Assembly (NCBI GenBank): GCA_019414465.1
Contig: DXLY01000056.1
Span: forward strand, 1-11,417
Origin: Collinsella sp.
GTDB lineage: Bacteria > Actinomycetota > Coriobacteriia > Coriobacteriales > Coriobacteriaceae
DNA: 11,417 nucleotides
Reading direction: 5' to 3'
Below, in pieces: positions 5,931 to 11,417 of this stretch. Both the position numbers and the translations under genes were made by a program. Position 1 is the stretch's first letter; the number at the start of each line of letters is the position of its first letter. Below the pieces are notes generated by a model. The model had not been told where the DNA came from. It saw only the letters and a list, made by a program, of their open reading frames with translations, and searched no databases.

Positions 5931-5963
5931 CGTCAGCGTCCACATTGCAGGCAAAACCACACG

Positions 5964-8039
5964 CTACTTGGCGCGGCCCTCCTCATAGCGCTCGACCAGC
6001 TTGGCCTGAACATCGTAGGGAACCTGCTCGTAGCCAGCGGGCTTCATGGTAAAGTCACCCGTGCCGCGCGTGATAGAGCGCAGGCGCGTCGAGTAATCCG
6101 TCAGCTCGGCGAGAGGTGCCTGGGCGATGACCACGGTGTCGCCGCGCTCATCGGTCTCCATGCCCGTCACGCGACCGCGCGATGCCGAGATGTCGCCCAT
6201 CACGGCGCCGGCGTAGCTCTCGGGGATAGTCACCGTGATTTCCTCGATGGGCTCCAGCACCACCGGATCGGCATCGGCGCATGCCTTGCGCAGGCCGATG
6301 CGAGCCGCCGCGCGAAACGCCATCTCGTTGGAGTCGACGCTGTGATACGAACCGTCGTACACAGCCACGCGAATGCCCGTGAGCGGATAGCCGGCAATGA
6401 TGCCGTCCTTCATGGTCTCCTGGACGCCCTTGTCCACGGCGGGGATCAGCGAGCGCGGAATGCGGCCGCCCACGACCTCATCCACAAACTCGTAGCCGTC
6501 GCTCGTGCCGTCGGGCCCAATAAGCGGCTCCACGCGCAGCCAGCAGTCGCCGTACTGACCGGCACCACCGGTCTGCTTCTTGTGGCGGCCCTGGGCGCTC
6601 GCCGTGCGGCGGATGGTCTCGCGATACGGAATGCGGATCGGCACGCTCTTGGCCACGACCTTGGTGCGATCCTCCAGACGGTTGAGCAGCACCGAAACCT
6701 GCGCCTCACCCACGGCGGAGATGATAGTCTGGCCCGTCTCCTCGTCGCGGTCAATGCTCATGGTCGGATCGGCCTTGCAGGCCTTCTCGATAAACGTGTA
6801 GAGCTTCTCTTCGTCGCCGCGATTCTCGGCCTCGATGGCAATGCGGTACTGCGAGTTGGGGAACTTAAACGCCGCAGCCTCGACCTTGCCGGTAATCGAG
6901 AGCGTATCGCCCGTCTCGGCCGCCAGCTTGGGCGCCACAATGATGTCGCCGGCATAGGCATGGCCAACCTCGGTCATATCGCGGCCGCACATCACATACA
7001 GGTGAGCCAGACGGTCGCCCTTGCGCGTGCGCGCGTTGACCAGTTCAAGGCCCGGCTCAAGCGTGCCCGTCAGCACCTTGATAAAGCTGATGCGACCCTG
7101 CTGCGGATCGGCCAGCGTCTTAAACACAAACGCCACCGGACGGTCATCGTCGCTCGAAATCTTGAGCGAATCGCCGTCGATAAGCGGCATCTCGCCGTAG
7201 TCGGTCGGCGCCGGGAAGTACGTTGCGATGTCATCCATCAGCGAGTTGACGCCCTGCTCCTTAATGCAATCGCCCGCAAAGACCGGCACAAAGATGCGCT
7301 CGGCGATCGCCTTCGACAGCAGGCCTTCGAGCTCCTCCTGCGTTAGCGTCTCCTCGCCTTCCAAGTACTTCATCATCAGCTCGTCGTCAGCCTCGGCCAC
7401 CAGCTCGCACAGATGGTCGTGGGCCTCCTCGGCCTGGGCACGATACTCCTCGGGAATCTCCGACTCAACGGCTTCGGTGCCGTTGCAATGGCGCGCCCTC
7501 ATGCGTACCAGGTCGATGATGCCGTCAAAGTCCTCGCCCTCGCCCCAGGGAAGGGTCACGGCGCCCAGGCGCGTGCCAAAGCGCTCTTGCAGCAGGTCCA
7601 TCGTGGTCGCAAAGCTGGCCTCGGAGCGCGACAGGCGGTTTACGAACACCGCACGCGCCAGGCGCAGGTCCTCGGCGGCATACCAGAGCTTAACCGTCGT
7701 AGGCTGCGGGCCGGCCTCGGCGTCGACCACAAACAGAGCCGTCTCGCAGACGCTCATCGCGGCAAAGGCGTCGCCGATAAAATCGGGGTAGCACGGGGCA
7801 TCGAGCACATTGATGCGCGCGCCCTTCCAGTCGATCGGCGCGATGGTCGTCGAGATGGAAAATGCACGCTTGACCTCTTCGGGGTCATAGTCGAGCGTGG
7901 GCTTGGTGCCGTCGTGGCCGCCCAGGCGGGCGGTCTTGCCGGAAAGGTGGAGCATGGCCTCGGCGAGTGAAGTCTTGCCCACCCCGCCTTGGCCTACGAG
8001 CACCACGTTCCTTACGTTACCGGTCTTGGGAGCACCCAT
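5964..8039 (-). CDS. Elongation factor G-like translational GTPase (EF-G2 type)
   Basis: This 691-residue protein spans the whole EF-G architecture, so it is full length and cytoplasmic. The GTPase domain has P-loop GQGGVGKT (16-23). The usual G3 DTPG reads DAPC (80-83) followed by Tyr, where canonical EF-G has the catalytic His. The G4 position NKxD reads NRLS (134-137). Domain II follows (VAFVFKTLADPQQGRISF), then domain III (DEETGQTIISAVGEAQVSVLLNRL, split here by position only), domain IV with GRHKKQTGGAGQYGD and DGSYHSVDSNEMAF, and domain V with GDISASRGRVTGME. This order matches the EF-G2/EF-G-like group rather than FusA proper. Its role is uncertain; it may be a stress or auxiliary ribosome factor. 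ATG 8039 is supported by AAGGAGG 5-6 nt upstream; the in-frame ATG at 8150 would add 37 unlikely residues. The gene is monocistronic. Confidence 0.9.
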   Translation of the reverse strand: MGAPKTGNVRNVVLVGQGGVGKTSLAEAMLHLSGKTARLGGHDGTKPTLDYDPEEVKRAFSISTTIAPIDWKGARINVLDAPCYPDFIGDAFAAMSVCETALFVVDAEAGPQPTTVKLWYAAEDLRLARAVFVNRLSRSEASFATTMDLLQERFGTRLGAVTLPWGEGEDFDGIIDLVRMRARHCNGTEAVESEIPEEYRAQAEEAHDHLCELVAEADDELMMKYLEGEETLTQEELEGLLSKAIAERIFVPVFAGDCIKEQGVNSLMDDIATYFPAPTDYGEMPLIDGDSLKISSDDDRPVAFVFKTLADPQQGRISFIKVLTGTLEPGLELVNARTRKGDRLAHLYVMCGRDMTEVGHAYAGDIIVAPKLAAETGDTLSITGKVEAAAFKFPNSQYRIAIEAENRGDEEKLYTFIEKACKADPTMSIDRDEETGQTIISAVGEAQVSVLLNRLEDRTKVVAKSVPIRIPYRETIRRTASAQGRHKKQTGGAGQYGDCWLRVEPLIGPDGTSDGYEFVDEVVGGRIPRSLIPAVDKGVQETMKDGIIAGYPLTGIRVAVYDGSYHSVDSNEMAFRAAARIGLRKACADADPVVLEPIEEITVTIPESYAGAVMGDISASRGRVTGMETDERGDTVVIAQAPLAELTDYSTRLRSITRGTGDFTMKPAGYEQVPYDVQAKLVERYEEGRAK

Positions 8040-8213
8040 GATGACCTCCTTGCAGGGCCGCGCGCAATGCGCGACGCCAACGGGGAGAGTTCGCGGTCGG
8101 TGCCATCCCGGGAGCAGCATGGTCGGCAGCCGAGCCGACTCACCCTCCAAATGTCCTATGCCACCACCCTACCCTCACGGGCGGCTGTCCATGCATACCT
8201 TTCGGCGCACGTA

Positions 8214-8242
8214 TGAATACAGGCGGCGAGAGGAAGAGACAA
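8214..8242 (-). promoter_or_regulatory. Candidate promoter of the EF-G2-like gene
   Basis: On the minus strand TTGTCT (8242-8237) and TATTCA (8219-8214) are 17 bp apart. They lie about 175 bp upstream of the start codon, giving a long leader of about 165 nt in which I recognise no riboswitch. The hexamers match consensus at 4 and 3 positions, so confidence is low. The rest of the 8040-8349 gap holds only the terminator at 8280-8317. Confidence 0.35.
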
Positions 8243-8279
8243 GCTTGTGAGGCGATTATTGAACCCCGTCGATGCAAAC

Positions 8280-8317
8280 AAAAAGCTGCCACAGACCGTA
8301 AGACCTGCGGCGGCTTC
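8280..8317 (-). terminator. Intrinsic terminator of the amino-acid ABC operon
   Basis: On the minus strand an AAGC-GCC-CAG stem (8317-8306) pairs with CTG-GGC-GCTT (8295-8284), with two mismatched or wobble positions and a 10-nt loop. A run of six T residues (8285-8280) follows. It lies 33 bp after the ATPase stop codon. Confidence 0.75.
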
Positions 8318-8349
8318 GCCTCAATTAATAGTTGAGTAAATACCTGAGC

Positions 8350-9114
8350 CTATCCCTCGATACGGCTCAAGAACTCACGGGTGCGCTGCTCACGCGGATG
8401 GTCGATGACCTGCTCGGCAGGACCCTCCTCGACAATGCGGCCGCCATCCATAAAGACCACGCGGTCGGCAACATCGCGCGCAAACTGCATTGCGTGGGTC
8501 ACGATCACCATCGTCATATTCTGCGCGGCAAGGTCTTTAATGACACGCAGCACCTCGGCCGTCAGCTCGGGATCGAGCGCCGAGGTCGGCTCGTCAAAGA
8601 ATAAGATTTCCGGATCGAGCGCTAGGGCGCGGGCAATACTCACGCGCTGCTGCTGACCGCCCGAAAGCTCACACGGCACCTTGTTCTCGTTGCCCGTCAG
8701 CCCCATTTGCGCAATCAGCTCGTGAGCGCGGGCTTCCGCCTGCTCGCGCGGACGCTTAAGCACGCGAATCGGCGCATCGATGATGTTTTTCATCACGGTA
8801 TAGTGCGGGAACAGGTTGTAATTTTGGAACACCAGGCCGAATCGCGAGCGCGCCCGCTTGGGCACATCGCCCTTCGCATAGACCGCGCCCGAACCCGCAT
8901 CCGTCGCAACGGCAAGGTCACCAAACGAGAGCGAGCCTCCGTCGAGTGTCTCGAGCAGCGTGGCACACCGCAGCAGTGTGGACTTGCCGCCACCCGAAGG
9001 CCCGATAATCGCCACGACCTCGCCACGCTTCACCTCGAGCGAGATATCCTTGAGCACCTCATTGCCGCCAAACGCCTTACGCGCGTTCGATATATTCATT
9101 ACCGAATTAATCAT
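8350..9114 (-). CDS. Polar amino-acid ABC transporter, ATP-binding protein
   Basis: This 254-residue ATPase powers the importer encoded with it. Motifs in order are Walker A GPSGGGKST (38-46), Q-loop Gln97 in VFQNYNLFPH, signature LSGGQQQR (150-157), Walker B ILFFDEP (170-176), D-loop SALD (178-181) and switch His207 in VTHAMQ. FQNYNLFPHYTVMKNI and the overall length are typical of the GlnQ/HisP/ArtP group of amino-acid importers. ATG 9114 overlaps the permease end by 8 nt (9107-9114), which suggests translational coupling; GGA about 10 nt upstream is a weak ribosome site. An in-frame ATG 15 nt further on is possible but has no ribosome site. It is the last gene of the operon, followed by the terminator at 8280-8317. 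Confidence 0.95.
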   Translation of the reverse strand: MINSVMNISNARKAFGGNEVLKDISLEVKRGEVVAIIGPSGGGKSTLLRCATLLETLDGGSLSFGDLAVATDAGSGAVYAKGDVPKRARSRFGLVFQNYNLFPHYTVMKNIIDAPIRVLKRPREQAEARAHELIAQMGLTGNENKVPCELSGGQQQRVSIARALALDPEILFFDEPTSALDPELTAEVLRVIKDLAAQNMTMVIVTHAMQFARDVADRVVFMDGGRIVEEGPAEQVIDHPREQRTREFLSRIEG

Positions 9115-9760
9115 GGTAGTAATCCAATTTTTTCTCGGCGGCGCCCAGCAGCATCTCGACCACAAAGTTAAAGACCCAGTAGATCAACGCCGCGATCGCA
9201 AACGGCACCATGCTCACCTGCGAGGCGACCAGCGCCTTGGCCGTCGAGAACATCTCACCCACGCCAATGGCAAACGCCAGCGACGTGTCCTTGACCAGCG
9301 TGATGATCTCGTTGCCCATCGCAGGCAGAATACGCTTGGCGACCTGCGGCATCACGATATACAGAAACGTCTGCATGCGCGAGTAGCCCAGCACCTCGGC
9401 AGCCTCGTATTGACCGCGCGGAATGGACTGCAGGCCCGAGCGATAGATCTCGGCAAAGTAACCGGCGTAGTTGATGATGAACGCCACGACACACGCCGTC
9501 CACTTGGAATCGGGCGTGAGCGAAATGCCAAACACGTAATACGGGGCAAAGTAGATGGCAAACATCTGCAGCATGAGCGGCGTACCGCGCATGATCGAAA
9601 TGTAGATGCGCGCAATCCAGCGAAGCGGCACGATTTTGCTCATGCGCATAAACGCCACGGGGATTCCCAGCGGAATCGACCCCAACAGCGTCAGCACAAA
9701 CAACTGCAAACTGACCAAGAAACCCTGGCCAAGCATCTGCATCATGACCTGAATAGACAT
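9107..9760 (-). CDS. Polar amino-acid ABC transporter, permease protein
   Basis: This 217-residue inner-membrane subunit of the HisM/GlnP family probably acts as a homodimer, since it is the only permease gene here. Hydrophobic segments lie near 13-38, 50-76, 87-105, 130-138 and 185-205. The conserved RGTPLMLQ (58-65) precedes the second helix. The cytoplasmic coupling loop has the EAA motif, EAAEVLGYSRMQTF (119-132), which contacts the ATPase. ATG 9760 is chosen because it overlaps the binding-protein stop as TAATG, a classic coupling signal; the upstream in-frame ATG at 9775 lies inside the binding-protein gene. The 3' end overlaps the ATPase start by 8 nt. Family identity is clear, but the amino acid transported is not. 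Confidence 0.95.
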   Translation of the reverse strand: MSIQVMMQMLGQGFLVSLQLFVLTLLGSIPLGIPVAFMRMSKIVPLRWIARIYISIMRGTPLMLQMFAIYFAPYYVFGISLTPDSKWTACVVAFIINYAGYFAEIYRSGLQSIPRGQYEAAEVLGYSRMQTFLYIVMPQVAKRILPAMGNEIITLVKDTSLAFAIGVGEMFSTAKALVASQVSMVPFAIAALIYWVFNFVVEMLLGAAEKKLDYYHD

Positions 9761-10620
9761 TACTTGAGCACCCAATTATCGAAAGACAAACCATAGCTTG
9801 AATATTTGTCGCACAGGTCCTTAACCGTGCCGTCCTCGTAGAGCGCCTTGAGCGACTCGGTCACGGCGTCGGCGGACTTGGTGTCGCCCTTCTTAAAACC
9901 GACGGCGTAGTGCTCGCTGGACAGCGGCTTGTCGAGCTGCGTATAGGCATCGGGCTTGGCGGCAAGCTGATACTGAGCAATCGAAAGGTCGCAGGCCACG
10001 GCATCGACTGCGCCGCTCTCGAGCTGCATAAAGGCCGTGTTGTACTCGCCGATGGTGTCGAGCGTGGCAAACGTCGCCGCCAGATCCTTCTGGTCGCCCT
10101 CGAGCACATCCTGCGCAGCGGAATCGGTCTGGGTAATCACCGTCTTGCCGGCAAGATCGTCCCAGCTCTTGATACCCGCATCCTTCTTGACCACGAGCAC
10201 CTGCTCGTTGAGCATGTACGGCTCGGAGAACGTGTAGTCGCCCTCGCGGCCCTCCATGGTAAAGCCGTTCCAGATGCAGTTGATGGCGCCCGAGTTGAGC
10301 AGCGTGTCCTTGGCGTCCCAGTCGATGGCCTCGTATTTGACCTCCCAGCCCTGCTTATCGGCAACAGCCTTGGCCAGATCGAGGTCAAAACCAGTGTACT
10401 CGCCATCGTCGCCCACAAAGCCGTACGGAGGATAGGACTTATCAAAGCCCACCACGAGCTTCTTGGACTCCGCAGCGCCCTTCACATCCTTGGCCGCGGC
10501 AGAGCCAGCAGCGGAGCCCTTGCCGGCACCACCGCCGCAACCGACAAGACCAAGGCCAAGCACCGTGGCGAGCGAGCCGGCTAGACCAACAAACTGACGA
10601 CGAGACATATCGGTGTTCAT
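9760..10620 (-). CDS. Amino-acid ABC transporter substrate-binding lipoprotein
   Basis: This 286-residue binding protein delivers substrate to the permease from outside the cell membrane. The N-terminus MNTDMSRRQFVG followed by a hydrophobic stretch carries a twin-arginine motif (SRRQF, 6-10) and ends in the lipobox LVGC with Cys28 as the lipid anchor. A Gly/Ala/Ser/Lys linker leads to the family 3 binding domain, which starts at LVVGFDKSYPPYGF. GREGDYTFSEPY (about 132-143) holds the Arg that in this family usually binds the amino-acid carboxylate. The substrate cannot be named; a polar amino acid is likely. ATG 10620 follows AAGGGGG at 7-8 nt. ATG 10608 (MSRRQF) is an alternative start. It is the first gene of the operon, and a dyad at 10639-10658 lies at its promoter. 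Confidence 0.94.
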   Translation of the reverse strand: MNTDMSRRQFVGLAGSLATVLGLGLVGCGGGAGKGSAAGSAAAKDVKGAAESKKLVVGFDKSYPPYGFVGDDGEYTGFDLDLAKAVADKQGWEVKYEAIDWDAKDTLLNSGAINCIWNGFTMEGREGDYTFSEPYMLNEQVLVVKKDAGIKSWDDLAGKTVITQTDSAAQDVLEGDQKDLAATFATLDTIGEYNTAFMQLESGAVDAVACDLSIAQYQLAAKPDAYTQLDKPLSSEHYAVGFKKGDTKSADAVTESLKALYEDGTVKDLCDKYSSYGLSFDNWVLK

Positions 10621-10638
10621 GGTATTCCCCCTTGATGG

Positions 10639-10689
10639 CACTTTAGTTAGATAAAGTGAGTCATGTAACGTTCAGAATCATACACTTTA
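10639..10689 (-). promoter_or_regulatory. Promoter/operator region of the amino-acid ABC operon
   Basis: CACTTTA (10639-10645) and TAAAGTG (10652-10658) form a perfect 7-6-7 dyad. A third half-site, CACTTTA, lies at 10683-10689. Between the dyad arms the minus strand reads TATCTA (10653-10648), a possible -10, with a poor -35 (TCTGAA) 17 bp upstream. A repressor bound to the dyad would cover the -10. I do not recognise the regulator. Confidence 0.45.
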
Positions 10690-10712
10690 GCGTGATAGAG
10701 CACAAGGCGAGT

Positions 10713-10850
10713 TTGCCCGCCGCGTGAGGGGTGTGGGGTTAAGTTTCCTGCTCTACAGTCCTGCTCACGACGGAGGCCACATTAAGTGGCCTCCTGTTCG
10801 TGCGGAACTCGCGATAAACTTAACCCCCACACCCCTCACGCGGCGGGCAA
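10713..10850. repeat. Nested long palindrome, MITE-like or large RNA hairpin
   Basis: The left arm 10713-10746 (34 nt) and right arm 10816-10850 (35 nt) are complementary except for one extra G in the right arm. Inside lie CACGA (10766-10770) with TCGTG (10798-10802), then a perfect 9-bp hairpin, GGAGGCCAC (10772-10780) and GTGGCCTCC (10786-10794), with loop ATTAA. The imperfect pairing of AGTCCTG (10757-10763) with CGGAACT (10803-10809) links the levels. The whole 138 bp can fold into one rod. No open reading frame or clear target-site duplication is seen. It lies between two divergent genes, where a terminator would not be expected. Confidence 0.8.
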
Positions 10851-10905
10851 CCGTCGTTGGGCTTATCGCTGACACGATTAAACCGCTTGCATATCGTCTG
10901 CTGGC

Positions 10906-10935
10906 TTGGCACGGTACAATACTTGCAGCTTTAAT
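10906..10935 (+). promoter_or_regulatory. Promoter of the RNA methyltransferase gene
   Basis: TTGGCA (10906-10911) and TTTAAT (10930-10935) each match the sigma-70 consensus at 5 of 6 positions, with an 18-bp spacer. Transcription would start near 10942, just before the GGAG at 10948-10951. TACAAT at 10915-10920 is an alternative -10 without a good -35. Confidence 0.5.
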
Positions 10936-10945
10936 TCATGAATTA
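10932..10945. promoter_or_regulatory. 14-bp perfect palindrome over the -10/start region
   Basis: TAATTCATGAATTA is a perfect palindrome that overlaps the proposed -10 box and the transcription start of the methyltransferase gene. This is a usual place for a repressor operator. The binding protein is unknown, and AT-rich palindromes can occur by chance. Confidence 0.4.
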
Positions 10946-10957
10946 GTGGAGTTATTG

Positions 10958-11417
10958 ATGGCAGAATCTCGTGCGGAGCGTAGGGCTCGTCGTGCTTTGG
11001 TGGAGGCGGCTGAGGGGTCGGAGGAGAAAAAATCTTCTAAGAAATCCAAGTCGTCTCTGAATGCGAAGGGTAAGTCGGCTAAGGGCAAGGCTAAGGCCAA
11101 GCGTCCCGGCTCTCGTCGGAACGAGGATAAGGCATCTCAGACTCGCTCCAAGCGCTCGCATAAAGATCGGTTTTCGTCTGCGCGTAAGGCTGTGGACCCC
11201 AAGTCCCCCTGTTCGATCATGAAAGCTTGCGGTGGGTGCACGACGCTCAATCGTCCTTATAAGAAGCAGCTCGCCGCCAAGCAGGCTGCTATGGAGGAGC
11301 TTTTTGCTTCGCTTTGTGAGCGTGAGGGCATTGCTGTAGATCCTATTCGTGGCATGGGTGTCACCCTGGGCGACCCGGGCAAATATCCTGCGCCGCGCGG
11401 TTTTCGCCATAAGGCCG
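10958..11417 (+). CDS. RNA uracil-C5-methyltransferase, RlmD/RumA (TrmA family), 3' end cut by the window
   Basis: The open frame runs 153 codons to the window edge without a stop. Cys85, Cys91 and Cys94, in the pattern C-x5-C-G-G-C followed by NRPYKKQLAAKQ, match the Fe-S cluster motif of RlmD-type 23S rRNA uracil methyltransferases. RGFRHKA (147-153) fits the conserved YRNK region that follows. The SAM-binding domain and catalytic Cys would lie beyond the edge. The N-terminus is unusual: instead of a clear TRAM domain, residues 1-80 are Lys/Arg/Ser-rich (SSKKSKSS, AKGKAKAKRPGSRR), which may bind RNA. Codon choice also differs from the neighbours: 10 of 17 Arg codons are CGT and many Ala codons are GCT, while the rest of the window favours CGC and GCC. 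ATG 10958 follows GGAG by 6 nt. Which uracil is modified cannot be told; RlmCD- or TrmA-like activity is possible. Confidence 0.85.
   Translation, partial: MAESRAERRARRALVEAAEGSEEKKSSKKSKSSLNAKGKSAKGKAKAKRPGSRRNEDKASQTRSKRSHKDRFSSARKAVDPKSPCSIMKACGGCTTLNRPYKKQLAAKQAAMEELFASLCEREGIAVDPIRGMGVTLGDPGKYPAPRGFRHKA

Noticed and set aside
5964..8039. TetM-type ribosomal protection (tetracycline resistance) protein
   Set aside because: Domain III-IV signatures such as GRHKKQTGGAGQYGD and DGSYHSVDSNEMAF fit the EF-G2/EF-G-like group, and no mobile-element context is present.
8960..9796. 278-codon plus-strand frame across the ABC transporter genes
   Set aside because: It runs antisense through the permease and ATPase genes, which carry clear motifs and coupled starts.
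10757..10809. tRNA-like fold inside the nested palindrome
   Set aside because: The region folds as a single rod with no cloverleaf arms, T-loop GTTCRAnYC motif or CCA end.
10713..10850. Insertion sequence
   Set aside because: There is no transposase frame between the arms and no target-site duplication that I could see, so only a MITE-like label is defensible.
10952..11410. 152-codon minus-strand frame at the right edge
   Set aside because: The plus strand here encodes the C-x5-CGGC Fe-S motif of an RNA methyltransferase behind a promoter and ribosome site; the minus-strand product is a by-product of its Lys/Arg-rich codons.

Overview
The window looks like ordinary chromosome from a GC-rich, Gram-positive, gut-type actinobacterium. 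Coriobacteriia, and a Collinsella-like organism in particular, is my best guess. I base that on the C/G-ending codons, strong AGGAGG-type ribosome sites, an actinobacterial-style EF-G2, and a Tat-type lipoprotein signal on the transporter binding protein. The guess comes from memory of such genomes, not from a search.

Layout, left to right. (1) 1-1231, minus: the 5' two thirds of glmS, cut by the window edge. (2) 1232-1544: a divergent intergenic region with a three-half-site dyad, two adjacent palindromic repeats that share a GGGAYAGGT loop, and the lacI promoter with its own LacI-type operator. (3) 1545-2654, plus: a solitary LacI-family repressor, ending at a perfect 17-bp bidirectional terminator. 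(4) 2768-3418, minus: a HAD/beta-phosphoglucomutase-like phosphatase, divergent from (5) 3592-4470, plus: larE, the sulfur insertase of nickel-pincer cofactor synthesis. (6) 4471-4850: two hairpins and a second, inverted copy of the palindromic repeat. (7) 4851-5834, plus: an exported DNA/RNA non-specific nuclease, ending at a bidirectional terminator. (8) 5964-8039, minus: an EF-G2-like GTPase with degenerate G3 and G4 motifs. (9) 8350-10620, minus: a three-gene polar amino-acid ABC importer operon (binding protein, permease, ATPase) with translational-coupling overlaps. (10) 10621-10957: a divergent intergenic region with a nested 138-bp palindrome. (11) 10958 to the right edge, plus: the start of a RlmD/TrmA-family RNA uracil-C5-methyltransferase with an unusual Lys/Arg-rich N-terminus.

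The genes do not form one pathway. Only the ABC operon is a clear functional unit. I found no CRISPR array, tRNA, rRNA, transposase gene, prophage or obvious new multi-gene system. The less expected signals lie between the genes: a family of short palindromic repeats with constant loops and changing stems, the large nested palindrome near the right end, and several dyads at promoters that look like regulator operators. All of these are sequence observations; the functions proposed for them are inference.
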